Assembly: GCA_903875815.1 (NCBI GenBank) | Contig: CAIQXR010000091.1 | Span: 1 to 5,261 of the forward strand | Reading direction: 5' to 3' | Origin: an uncultured Actinomycetes bacterium | GTDB lineage: Bacteria; Actinomycetota; Actinomycetes; Nanopelagicales; Nanopelagicaceae | DNA length: 5,261 bases | In this document: piece after piece, positions 1 through 5,261 of the stretch | How the letters are laid out: every line of letters starts with the position of its first letter | Numbering within the stretch: the first letter of the stretch is position 1 | Notes under the pieces: model-generated | What the model saw: only the letters and a program-made list of their open reading frames with translations | Told to the model about the DNA's origin: nothing | Database searches by the model: none | Translations under genes and position numbers: made by a program

Positions 1-198
1 AAGGCGTTGGATATTTCTTAAGCTGGCGATATCGCGCAACGAATAGCGACGGCCGCGACCGGATGCGCGACCTGGTGAGACCAGACCCATGCGATCGTAT
101 TGGCGAAGGGTTTGTGGATGCATACCTGAAAGCTGGGAAGCAATGGAGATGACATAGAGCGCCTCGTCATCGGCGGGCTGCTGCGTCTCTTCGTTCAT
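1..198 (-). CDS. hspR: HspR, MerR-family heat-shock repressor (N-terminal 66 residues; 3' end outside window)
   Basis: HspR is the DNA-binding repressor of the actinobacterial dnaK operon. It binds HAIR boxes and, in studied species, needs DnaK as co-repressor. The visible part opens with a short acidic, Gln-rich leader (residues 1-13). A MerR-type winged helix-turn-helix follows: YVISIASQLSGM (15-26), HPQTLRQYDRMGLVSPGR (27-44) and the wing GRGRRYS (47-53) leading into RDIASLRNIQRL. HPQTLRQYDR plus SPGR and GRGRRYS is close to diagnostic of HspR among MerR proteins. The ATG at 198-196 is preceded by AGGAG at good spacing, which supports this start. The gene lies 27 nt after the dnaJ stop with no terminator, so it is probably the last cistron of the dnaK operon, and matching HAIR boxes occur upstream of dnaK. 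The reading frame is open to base 1; the coiled-coil or effector half cannot be seen. Confidence 0.95.
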   Translation of the reverse strand, partial: MNEETQQPADDEALYVISIASQLSGMHPQTLRQYDRMGLVSPGRASGRGRRYSLRDIASLRNIQRL

Positions 199-203
199 CA
201 AAT

Positions 204-208
204 CTCCT
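204..208 (-). promoter_or_regulatory. hspR ribosome binding site
   Basis: On the minus strand AGGAG stands 5 nt before the hspR ATG, inside the 27-nt dnaJ-hspR gap. It is a clear Shine-Dalgarno sequence and fixes the hspR start at 198. It suggests hspR is translated independently rather than by strict coupling to dnaJ. Confidence 0.8.
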
Positions 209-225
209 AATTAAATCCAGCGGCC

Positions 226-1158
226 TTAGGCTTTCGCGCGTTGCGCTAAATCGGCTCGCGGATCAAACTCTGCCGTCTCGGCAGCAAAAGTTTCAAGTGC
301 CTGCTTTGCTTTTCCATCAACACGCTGTGGTACTTGAATTTCAAGTGTGATCATCAAATCCCCTTGAATTTTCGCGGTCTTAACACCACGACCTTTGACG
401 CGCAGAATCTTTCCGCCTTGCGTTCCGGGTGCGATGCGCACTGTTACTTCATCGCCATCGAGTGTGGGGACTTTAATATCCGCGCCGAGCGCTGCTTCGG
501 CAAAGGTAATGGGCAGAGTCATGTAAAGATTTAGATCGCCCTCTTTGCGAGCAAAGACTGGGTGCTTGGTTACATGCACGATGATATAGAGATCACCTGG
601 ACCGCCTTGGCCAGGGCCACCCCTGCCAGCAACTTTGATCTTCTTGCCATCGCCAATACCTGCTGGAATTCGCGTTGTCACCGATGATGCGGTTGAACTC
701 CGAGGATTGAGTGGAACGGTGACCTCTGTTCCGACAATTGAATTGCGGAATGAGATGGTGATTTCTGCTTGAAGATCTTGGCCCTTACGCGGACCGCGCG
801 CTCCACCGAATAGGGTGGAGAAAATATCTTGCGGAACTCCGCCGCCGCCGAACATGTCGCTGTAATCAGCGCCTTGGAAGCCTCCGCCAAATTGGCCGCC
901 GCCGCGAGGCATCCGGCCAGATTGGAAAGCGTCGCGCCTCTCGTCATATTCAGCGCGTTTTTTAGCATCACTGAGGACTTCATAGGCCTCAGATACTTCC
1001 TTAAAGCGCTCTTCGAGCTTCTTATCACCCTTGTTCTTATCAGGATGGAGCTCTCTCGCTAGTTTGCGATACTGCTTTTTAATAGCGGCATCCTCATCGG
1101 ATTTCTTGACGCCAAGGATCGCATAGAGATCCTTCTCATAGAGGTCTTTGGCGGCCAT
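226..1158 (-). CDS. dnaJ: DnaJ co-chaperone without a zinc-finger domain (type II-like J-protein)
   Basis: Hsp40 co-chaperone: it delivers unfolded substrates to DnaK and stimulates its ATPase in the cytoplasm. The J domain spans about residues 8-75 with HPD at 38-40 and the KKRAEYD end at 66-72. A Gly/Phe-rich linker follows (about 81-123, with FGGG and DMFGGGG), then the substrate-binding beta domains from GQDLQAEI (126) through RIPAGIGDGKKI, GDLYIIVHV, HPVF, LPITFAEAALGA and APGT to GDLMITLEI. The C-terminal tail (DPRADLAQRAKA) resembles actinobacterial operon DnaJ. The odd point is that none of the four CxxCxGxG zinc motifs is present; the protein has no cysteine. Where they should sit, about ten residues (around 150-160) join VTVPL to TTRIPAG. 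At 310 residues it is roughly 70-90 shorter than usual for type I DnaJ. Domain I therefore looks intact, with the zinc finger cleanly missing. The start is supported by GGAG six nt upstream and by the 3-nt gap to grpE. Confidence 0.95.
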   Translation of the reverse strand: MAAKDLYEKDLYAILGVKKSDEDAAIKKQYRKLARELHPDKNKGDKKLEERFKEVSEAYEVLSDAKKRAEYDERRDAFQSGRMPRGGGQFGGGFQGADYSDMFGGGGVPQDIFSTLFGGARGPRKGQDLQAEITISFRNSIVGTEVTVPLNPRSSTASSVTTRIPAGIGDGKKIKVAGRGGPGQGGPGDLYIIVHVTKHPVFARKEGDLNLYMTLPITFAEAALGADIKVPTLDGDEVTVRIAPGTQGGKILRVKGRGVKTAKIQGDLMITLEIQVPQRVDGKAKQALETFAAETAEFDPRADLAQRAKA

Positions 1159-1161
1159 GAA

Positions 1162-1668
1162 TTACTCCGGATCCGTTACAGCAACACGTGCTGGACGAAT
1201 GACTTTATCCTTGAACTTGTAGCCAGGCTGCAAGATTTGAGTTGCGGTTGTCTCGGTGACGTCACTCGAAGTTGAGTGCATCAGTGCTTCATGGATCATG
1301 GGATCAAAGGGCACATTAACATCATCGAATTTAGTGAGACCGAGCTTGGTGGTGATCGCTTGTAAGCGTTCGGCCACTGCTTTAAATCCACCAGTGAGTT
1401 CGCCATGTGAATCGGCGCGCTCAATATCATCCAAGATCGGCAAGAACTCTGCGACCACAAGTGAGGTAGTGATCTCGTGCGCAGTGGCGCGATCTCGTTC
1501 TACTCGCTTGCGATAGTTTGAGTAGTCAGCTTGAAGGCGTTGGAGATCTGAAGTGAGTGTGGCGACTTCATCGACAACAACTGTTGCCTCAGCAAGTGCC
1601 GCATCGACCGCATCAGAGAGCTCTTGGTCAGAGCCCTCTTCTGCAGGAACGTTCTGGTTCTCAGTCAT
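1162..1668 (-). CDS. grpE: GrpE nucleotide exchange factor of DnaK
   Basis: GrpE is a cytoplasmic dimer that opens the DnaK nucleotide-binding domain to release ADP, completing the DnaK-DnaJ folding cycle; in other species it also acts as a thermosensor. The protein is 168 residues. An acidic, disordered N-terminus (1-25) leads into a long coiled-coil helix (about 30-88, including LQRLQADYSNYRKRVERDR). The four-helix dimer region follows (GFKAVAERLQAITTKLGL, about 94-111), then the C-terminal beta domain with FDPMIHEALM (121-130) and the family signature ending QPGYKFKDKVIRPARVAV (147-164). The ATG overlaps the dnaK stop by one base (TAATG on the minus strand), with only a weak purine-rich GAAGAG before it, so translation probably depends on coupling to dnaK. 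No anomaly is seen; length and motifs are ordinary for actinobacteria. Confidence 0.97.
   Translation of the reverse strand: MTENQNVPAEEGSDQELSDAVDAALAEATVVVDEVATLTSDLQRLQADYSNYRKRVERDRATAHEITTSLVVAEFLPILDDIERADSHGELTGGFKAVAERLQAITTKLGLTKFDDVNVPFDPMIHEALMHSTSSDVTETTATQILQPGYKFKDKVIRPARVAVTDPE
1165..1168 (-). promoter_or_regulatory. dnaJ ribosome binding site inside the end of grpE
   Basis: The minus strand reads CCGGAGTAATTCATG. GGAG lies in the last sense codons of grpE and is followed by the grpE stop TAA, three more bases and the dnaJ ATG. A ribosome finishing grpE is placed on the dnaJ start, so the two genes are probably translationally coupled. Confidence 0.7.
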
Positions 1669-3503
1669 TACTCTTCTACGATCTCAGCATCTTCGACGCC
1701 ATCTTCAGCTTGTGCTGATGCGCCTTCGCCTGCGGCAGCATTCGCAGCATAGAGCGCTGCACCTAACTGCTGTGAGATTTCATTGACCTTCTCAGTTGCT
1801 GACTTGATAGCAGAGATATCTGAACCTTCGAGTGCAGTCTTGAGTTCAACAATTGCTGCTTCCACTTCGACGCGCTTCTCAGCGTTCTCGCCTTCAGTGA
1901 ACTTATCGGCATTGTCCTTTAAGAACTTTTCGGTGGTGTAGACAAGTGAATCGCCTTGGTTGCGAACTTCTGCTTCCTCGCGACGAGTCTTATCTTCATC
2001 AGCGTGTGCTTCAGCATCCTTCATCATGCGGTCGATCTCTTCCTTGGAGAGAGCAGATCCGCCGGTGATAGTCATGGATTGTTCCTTACCGGTTCCGAGA
2101 TCCTTCGCAGAGACGTGAACGATTCCGTTCGCATCGATATCAAAGGTCACTTCAACTTGTGGAACACCACGTGGTGCTGGCGCGATGCCTGTGAGCTCAA
2201 ACATGCCTAGACGCTTGTTATAAGCAGCCATTTCGCGCTCACCTTGGAAGGCCTGGATCTGCACTGCTGGCTGATTGTCATCAGCTGTAGTGAAGATTTC
2301 AGAGCGCTTAGTTGGGATGGTGGTATTGCGCTCGATCAACTTTGTCATAACGCCACCCTTGGTTTCGATACCAAGTGAGAGTGGTGTGACATCGAGAAGG
2401 AGAACATCCTTTACTTCACCCTTAAGAACTCCAGCTTGAAGAGCAGCACCAACGGCAACTACTTCATCAGGGTTTACGCCCTTGTTAGGTTCTTTTCCAC
2501 CAGTGAGGTCGCGAACGAGATCGACAACAGCTGGCATACGAGTGGAGCCACCAACGAGAACAACGTGGTCGATATCCTTCACAGGAATTCCAGCATCCTT
2601 AAGAACTGCCTGGAATGGCTTCTTGCATCGATCAAGGAGATCTGCGGTCATAGTTTGGAATTGTGCACGCGTGATGGTTTCATCAAGGAAGAGTGGATTC
2701 TTCTCAGCATCGACCGTGATGTAAGGAAGGTTGATCGATGTTGACTGCGATGCAGACAATTCAATCTTTGCCTTCTCTGCAGCTTCGCGAACGCGCTGCA
2801 TTGCCATCTTATCTTTGGTGAGATCAATGCCATTTGCAGCCTTGAATGTTGCAATCAAGTGCTCAACGAGAGCGTTATCCCAATCGTCGCCACCCAACTT
2901 GTTATCGCCATTGGTTGCCTTAACTTCAACAACACCATCGCCGATTTCAAGAAGTGATACGTCGAATGTTCCGCCACCGAGGTCGAAGACGAGAATTGTT
3001 TGTTCCTTATCGCCCTTATCTAAGCCATAAGCAAGTGCTGCCGCTGTTGGCTCGTTGACAATACGAAGAACATTGAGGCCAGCAATTTCGCCAGCTTCTT
3101 TTGTTGCTTGACGCTCTGCGTCATTGAAATATGCAGGGACAGTAATTACTGCATCAGTGATGGTCTCACCGAGATAGGACTCAGCATCGCGCTTGAGCTT
3201 CATCAAGATACGTGCGCTGATCTCCTGTGGGGTGTACTTCTTGCCATCGATGTCACCAGTCTCTGGGAATTTCCAAGTGGTGCCCATGTGGCGCTTAACG
3301 GAACGGATGGTGCGCTCAACGTTTGTTACCGACTGGCGCTTTGCGACCTCGCCAACGAGAACTTCACCATTCTTGGCAAAGGCCACGATGGATGGGGTGG
3401 TACGGGCGCCCTCAGCGTTAGCGATAACGGTGGGCTCGCCGCCTTCAAGAACTGCGACGCAACTATTTGTGGTTCCTAGGTCGATTCCGACTGCTTTAGC
3501 CAT
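1668..3503 (-). CDS. dnaK: DnaK, Hsp70 chaperone ATPase
   Basis: Central Hsp70 chaperone: ATP-driven binding and release of exposed hydrophobic peptides. It is 611 residues, a usual actinobacterial length. The nucleotide-binding domain (1 to about 360) has the phosphate-1 loop GIDLGTTNS (6-14), phosphate-2 [13 protein letters not shown] (173-185) and the adenosine motif [17 protein letters not shown] (314-330). The interdomain linker is [12 protein letters not shown] (367-378). The substrate-binding beta domain runs to about 483 and the helical lid from about 484 to 590. A Gly/Ala/Glu-rich tail ends DAEIVEE. Between AKRQSVTN and QEISARIL the protein lacks the roughly 23-residue insert found in proteobacterial DnaK, as is known for Gram-positive Hsp70s. 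The start at 3503 is fixed by the conserved [10 protein letters not shown] and by AGAAGGAG 8 nt upstream. It is the first gene of the operon, behind a HAIR-controlled promoter. In studied relatives DnaK is also the HspR co-repressor. Confidence 0.99.
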   Translation of the reverse strand: MAKAVGIDLGTTNSCVAVLEGGEPTVIANAEGARTTPSIVAFAKNGEVLVGEVAKRQSVTNVERTIRSVKRHMGTTWKFPETGDIDGKKYTPQEISARILMKLKRDAESYLGETITDAVITVPAYFNDAERQATKEAGEIAGLNVLRIVNEPTAAALAYGLDKGDKEQTILVFDLGGGTFDVSLLEIGDGVVEVKATNGDNKLGGDDWDNALVEHLIATFKAANGIDLTKDKMAMQRVREAAEKAKIELSASQSTSINLPYITVDAEKNPLFLDETITRAQFQTMTADLLDRCKKPFQAVLKDAGIPVKDIDHVVLVGGSTRMPAVVDLVRDLTGGKEPNKGVNPDEVVAVGAALQAGVLKGEVKDVLLLDVTPLSLGIETKGGVMTKLIERNTTIPTKRSEIFTTADDNQPAVQIQAFQGEREMAAYNKRLGMFELTGIAPAPRGVPQVEVTFDIDANGIVHVSAKDLGTGKEQSMTITGGSALSKEEIDRMMKDAEAHADEDKTRREEAEVRNQGDSLVYTTEKFLKDNADKFTEGENAEKRVEVEAAIVELKTALEGSDISAIKSATEKVNEISQQLGAALYAANAAAGEGASAQAEDGVEDAEIVEE

Positions 3504-3571
3504 ATGTATTGCTCCTTCTTCTGTTCTCTAGGGTTGCCCCCGGGGAATAAGCCTGTTTAATGCCGGGCTAC
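3504..3571 (-). promoter_or_regulatory. dnaK 5' leader with ribosome binding site
   Basis: If transcription starts about 7 nt after the proposed -10 box, the dnaK leader is about 68 nt. It ends in a strong Shine-Dalgarno AGAAGGAG (3512-3519), 8 nt before the ATG. Further upstream it contains the palindrome CCCCGGGG (3538-3545) and a possible 5-bp stem CCCGG/CCGGG (3539-3543 with 3563-3567) with a 19-nt loop. The stem is short and far from the ribosome site, so I do not claim an RNA thermometer. Confidence 0.55.
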
Positions 3572-3577
3572 GGTCTT

Positions 3578-3606
3578 ATTCTCGATCTTGAGTCGCCGCT
3601 TGTCAA
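3578..3606 (-). promoter_or_regulatory. dnaK operon promoter
   Basis: On the minus strand a perfect -35 TTGACA (3601-3606) is separated by exactly 17 nt from GAGAAT (3578-3583), which matches four of six bases of the vegetative -10. The predicted start is near 3571. The -35 box lies inside the right arm of the weaker HAIR box and the stronger HAIR box sits just upstream, so HspR bound there would block RNA polymerase. No CIRCE element (HrcA site) is seen, which fits HspR as the sole heat-shock repressor acting here. Confidence 0.7.
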
Positions 3607-3607
3607 A
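3587..3607. promoter_or_regulatory. HAIR operator, degenerate second copy overlapping the -35 box
   Basis: The plus strand has a perfect left arm CTTGAGT (3587-3593), a 7-nt spacer CGCCGCT and a degenerate right arm TGTCAAA (3601-3607), matching the HAIR consensus at 11 of 14 positions. The mismatched arm contains the TTGACA -35 box, so promoter and operator compete for the same bases. Its centre is 23 bp from the centre of the strong copy, about two helical turns, so two HspR units could bind the same DNA face. Confidence 0.7.
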
Positions 3608-3609
3608 AG

Positions 3610-3630
3610 ATTGAGTCGGCGGGACTCAAG
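3610..3630. promoter_or_regulatory. HAIR operator, strong copy (HspR binding site)
   Basis: The HAIR consensus is CTTGAGT-N7-ACTCAAG. Here the plus strand reads ATTGAGT-N7-ACTCAAG with spacer CGGCGGG, so 13 of 14 arm positions match and only the first base differs. It lies immediately upstream of the dnaK -35 box, the position expected for the HspR operator, and the hspR gene is in the same operon. Confidence 0.92.
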
Positions 3631-3692
3631 TCCAGTGCCTAGGTAACCAGCCCGCTACCCCATTTATTCCCGCGGCCGCGCTCTTCCCCGAT

Positions 3693-3721
3693 CCGAGCCC
3701 TTGTTGGAATCGGCCGAGCCC
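3693..3721. repeat. Direct repeat CCGAGCCC, two copies 21 bp apart
   Basis: CCGAGCCC occurs at 3693-3700 and again at 3714-3721, in phase on the helix. A small inverted pair CCGAT (3688-3692) and ATCGG (3709-3713) overlaps the first copy and spacer. This could be a protein-binding pair or chance in GC-rich DNA. Confidence 0.35.
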
Positions 3722-3724
3722 CTC

Positions 3725-3786
3725 CTGGCTGAGCGCTCCTGGGGGCTAAAAGAAAAGGCGCAGCCCCCGTCGGAGCCTCAGTCCAG
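3725..3786. repeat. Large imperfect stem-loop A (21 bp)
   Basis: Pairing by hand gives four stacked helices: CTGG/CCAG (3725-3728 with 3783-3786), CTGAG/CTCAG (3729-3733 with 3777-3781), GCTCC/GGAGC (3735-3739 with 3772-3776) and GGGGGCT/AGCCCCC (3741-3747 with 3762-3768). Single bulges sit at C3734 and T3782, with a small 1x3 internal loop (T3740 / 3769-3771). The 14-nt apical loop is A-rich on the plus strand. There is no U-tract after either arm, and no gene ends here on either strand, so an ordinary terminator is not expected. It could be a structured RNA, a leader of the downstream gene or a DNA-level element; the sequence alone does not decide. Confidence 0.6.
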
Positions 3787-3834
3787 TCAGGTCTCTCCCT
3801 GGCCATTTCGTTGCGCGCGTTAAAGAGGAACAGA

Positions 3835-3889
3835 GTTGGGACTTCTCTCCGGACATTCATCTTTTCCATGTCCGGAAGAAGTGCCCAAC
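3835..3889. repeat. Large imperfect stem-loop B (21 bp) with perfect 9-bp core
   Basis: The core is a perfect inverted repeat TCCGGACAT (3848-3856) and ATGTCCGGA (3868-3876) around an 11-nt loop. It is extended by ACTTCT/AGAAGT (3841-3846 with 3877-3882) after bulge C3847, and by GTTGGG/CCCAAC (3835-3840 with 3884-3889) after bulge G3883. The arms are 22 nt each. It ends 38 nt before the Fe-S gene start. As DNA the core could be an operator; as RNA it could be leader structure. No U-tract follows, so intrinsic termination is unlikely. Confidence 0.65.
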
Positions 3890-3891
3890 CT

Positions 3892-3921
3892 GGGACTCGG
3901 AAGTGGTCGTCGGACTACCGT
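3892..3921 (+). promoter_or_regulatory. Candidate leaderless promoter of the Fe-S gene
   Basis: TACCGT (3916-3921) fits the actinobacterial -10 pattern TANNNT and ends 6 nt before the ATG at 3928. Transcription would then start at or next to the A of the start codon, the geometry of a leaderless mRNA. A weak -35-like GGGACT (3892-3897) lies 18 nt upstream, matching TTGACA at only three positions. No Shine-Dalgarno precedes this ATG, which favours the idea. Confidence 0.35.
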
Positions 3922-3927
3922 TGGCTT

Positions 3928-5261
3928 ATGACTTGGATCCTTGGCACCGTCGCTTATTTGGTCTCCGCCGTTGCGCTTGTACTTATCGGGATGCGCGGAC
4001 GGGAGATGTACCGGATGATTTCGAGCGGCCAGCCAGATCCCACCCGTAGCGACGAGAAGCAAGCTCGTCTGAAGAACGCCCTCGTGGAGATTTTGGGCCA
4101 CGGCAAGATGTTGAAATTTACCGGCTCGGGAATCGCGCACTGGTTTGTGATGATTGGTTTTGTCGCGTTGGCCGGAACACTCCTACAAGCTTTTATTCAG
4201 ATTGTTGATCCCACATTCTTGCTTCCGTTGATTGGTGATTGGGCTCCATATATTTGGTTCACCCAAGGCATTGCTTGGGCCACAGGTGTGGGAATTGTGA
4301 CGCTGATTGGAATTCGCCAAGCCACTCGCTTCTGGCACAAAGGTCGCACCTCGCGCTTTTTGGGATCAGGAAGCTGGAAGGCCTATTACGTCGAAGCCAC
4401 AATCCTCGCAATTGTTTTCTGCGTCGTTGATCTCCATCGGTTAGAGAGCGCGCAATACATCGACCTCACACAGATTCAAATTGTTGCAACGATCAAAGTT
4501 GTTGTGTCGATGTTGTGGTTCATCGTCATTGCGCTGAACTTAACGATGGGTGTTGCTTGGCACCGCTTCCTTGCACCGTTCAACATTTTCTTTAAGCGCA
4601 CCATTGATCACAAGCCTTCACTGGGACCGCTTCCAGAAATGCTCTCGCACGGCAAAGTCATCGACTTTGAAGATCCCAAGGAAGATGATGTATTTGGTAT
4701 TGGTAAGAGTTCGGATATTTCATGGAAGGGTTTGCTCGATATGGCTAGCTGCACCGAGTGCGGTCGCTGCCAATCACAGTGCCCAGCTTGGCATACAGAG
4801 AAGCCACTCTCACCAAAGTTATTGATTATGGCGATGCGCGATCATGCGCTGACTAAAGTTCCGAACGATGCGCCGATCGTTGGTGGCTCTGAAGTAAATG
4901 CTATTTCGCAAGATATTTTGTGGTCTTGTACTACTTGCGGTGCTTGTGTTGAAGAGTGCCCCGTAGATATCGAACATGTCGATCACATCGTTAATATGCG
5001 TCGCTTCCAAGTATTAGTGGAATCAGAGTTCCCTACTGAACTAGGTAATACCTTTAGAAACTTAGAAAAAGCAGGCAACCCTTGGGGTGCTAACCGCACC
5101 GATCGCGATGCTTGGATTGCTGAATGCGATTTCCCCATCACTGTCATTGATGGCCAAATCCCTGATGATGTCGAATATCTCTTCTGGGTTGGCTGCGCTG
5201 GCGCTTATGAAGAGCGTGCCAAGAAAACAACAAAGGCTGTTGCAGAGCTTCTCTATATGTC
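3928..5261 (+). CDS. Membrane-bound (Fe-S)-binding protein, HdrD/CCG-type oxidoreductase (N-terminal 444 residues; 3' end outside window)
   Basis: Actinobacterial proteins of this type (Rv0338c-like) fuse a NarI/HdrE-like membrane domain to a heterodisulfide-reductase-like Fe-S domain. They are thought to pass electrons between the quinone pool and an unknown substrate; the reaction is not established. Five hydrophobic spans are seen (about 3-22, 70-92, 106-129, 152-168, 184-206), with histidines at 58, 71 and 212 near membrane edges as possible haem ligands. Two 4Fe-4S motifs follow: CTECGRCQSQCP (Cys 275, 278, 281, 285) and CTTCGACVEECP (Cys 334, 337, 340, 344), then DIEHVDHIVNMRR. FWVGCAGAYEERAKKTT (419-435) begins the first CCG domain; the rest lies beyond the window. 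The start ATG at 3928 places the first span at the N-terminus. An in-frame ATG at 3868 would add 20 polar residues; neither has a good ribosome site. The gene diverges from dnaK. Confidence 0.9.
   Translation, partial: MTWILGTVAYLVSAVALVLIGMRGREMYRMISSGQPDPTRSDEKQARLKNALVEILGHGKMLKFTGSGIAHWFVMIGFVALAGTLLQAFIQIVDPTFLLPLIGDWAPYIWFTQGIAWATGVGIVTLIGIRQATRFWHKGRTSRFLGSGSWKAYYVEATILAIVFCVVDLHRLESAQYIDLTQIQIVATIKVVVSMLWFIVIALNLTMGVAWHRFLAPFNIFFKRTIDHKPSLGPLPEMLSHGKVIDFEDPKEDDVFGIGKSSDISWKGLLDMASCTECGRCQSQCPAWHTEKPLSPKLLIMAMRDHALTKVPNDAPIVGGSEVNAISQDILWSCTTCGACVEECPVDIEHVDHIVNMRRFQVLVESEFPTELGNTFRNLEKAGNPWGANRTDRDAWIAECDFPITVIDGQIPDDVEYLFWVGCAGAYEERAKKTTKAVAELLYM

Larger units (their letters stand above)
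3631..3927. other. GC-rich part of the divergent intergenic region, no recognised gene
   Basis: This stretch separates the HAIR boxes from the Fe-S gene. By hand count, bases 3641-3810 are about 65% GC, clearly richer than the chaperone genes. It holds a NotI palindrome GCGGCCGC (3672-3679), a pair of CCGAGCCC repeats and two large stem-loops. Open frames here on either strand lack recognisable domains or convincing start signals, so I call no protein. I find no tRNA, SRP RNA, RNase P RNA or known riboswitch core by eye. Confidence 0.6.

Noticed and set aside
838..905. CCGCCGCCG-type triplet runs within dnaJ
   Set aside because: They encode the glycine-rich linker of DnaJ on the minus strand (GGN codons) and are not an independent repeat.
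1956..3531. Several plus-strand open frames antisense to dnaK
   Set aside because: They mirror a highly conserved Hsp70 coding sequence, lack ribosome sites and resemble no known protein.
3542..3671. Long-range inverted pair GGGAATAA (3543-3550) and TTATTCCC (3664-3671)
   Set aside because: Eight bases separated by more than 110 nt across the dnaK promoter; it is easily chance, and no transcript is expected to contain both.
3741..3768. GGGGGCT-loop-AGCCCCC as an intrinsic terminator
   Set aside because: No T-tract follows on either strand and no recognised gene ends nearby; both flanking genes point away from it.
3639..3869. A 76-codon minus-strand open frame between the HAIR boxes and stem-loop B
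   Set aside because: Its Arg/Pro/Gly-rich product looks like translated GC-rich non-coding DNA, it has no recognisable domain, and its start codon lies inside stem-loop B with no ribosome site. It runs through both hairpin regions, which better explain the sequence.
3868..3890. GTCCGGAAG-AAG resembles the SRP RNA (4.5S) tetraloop motif GTCCGGAAGGAAGC
   Set aside because: One G of the invariant GGAAG-GAAGC segment is missing, the flanking GUCAG/CAGC symmetric loop is absent, and the bases pair perfectly in stem-loop B instead.
3820..4140. A 106-codon minus-strand open frame antisense to the Fe-S gene start
   Set aside because: It overlaps the well-supported membrane domain of the Fe-S protein on the other strand and shows no family motif; it is a shadow frame.

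Overview
The window holds a heat-shock chaperone operon on the minus strand, read leftwards in the order dnaK, grpE, dnaJ, hspR. On the plus strand, diverging from it, is the first part of a membrane-bound iron-sulfur oxidoreductase of the HdrD/CCG type. The gene order, the HspR repressor and its HAIR operator point to an actinobacterium. The chaperone genes look close to 50% GC and use A/T-ending codons freely. That is lower than in Streptomyces or mycobacteria and would suit a streamlined freshwater or marine lineage, such as relatives of Nanopelagicales. The lineage is my inference, not something the window proves.

Layout from left to right. Bases 1-198: the start of hspR, cut by the window edge. 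Bases 226-1158: dnaJ. Bases 1162-1668: grpE. Bases 1668-3503: dnaK. The operon is tight: dnaK and grpE share one base (TAATG), grpE and dnaJ are 3 nt apart, and dnaJ and hspR are 27 nt apart, with no terminator between any of them. Bases 3504-3927 are a 424-nt divergent intergenic region. Its dnaK-proximal half carries the dnaK leader, a TTGACA-N17-GAGAAT promoter and two tandem HAIR boxes. Its other half is GC-rich and contains two large imperfect stem-loops of 21 bp each that no recognised gene explains. From 3928 to the end runs the Fe-S protein (444 codons seen), with five membrane spans, two CxxCxxCxxxC clusters and the start of a CCG domain.

How it works together. DnaK (Hsp70 ATPase), DnaJ (J-protein that delivers substrate and stimulates ATPase) and GrpE (nucleotide exchange factor) form one folding cycle. 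HspR represses their shared promoter through the HAIR boxes. In studied actinobacteria DnaK is the co-repressor, so the operon encodes its own feedback loop. The neighbouring Fe-S protein is a probable membrane electron-transfer enzyme with no evident link to folding.

The points most worth a second look are a DnaJ that lacks the whole zinc-finger domain although it sits in the dnaK operon, and the two long hairpins in the divergent intergenic region, the second of which has a mutually exclusive alternative fold. I see no mobile element, CRISPR array, tRNA, rRNA or clearly novel protein system.
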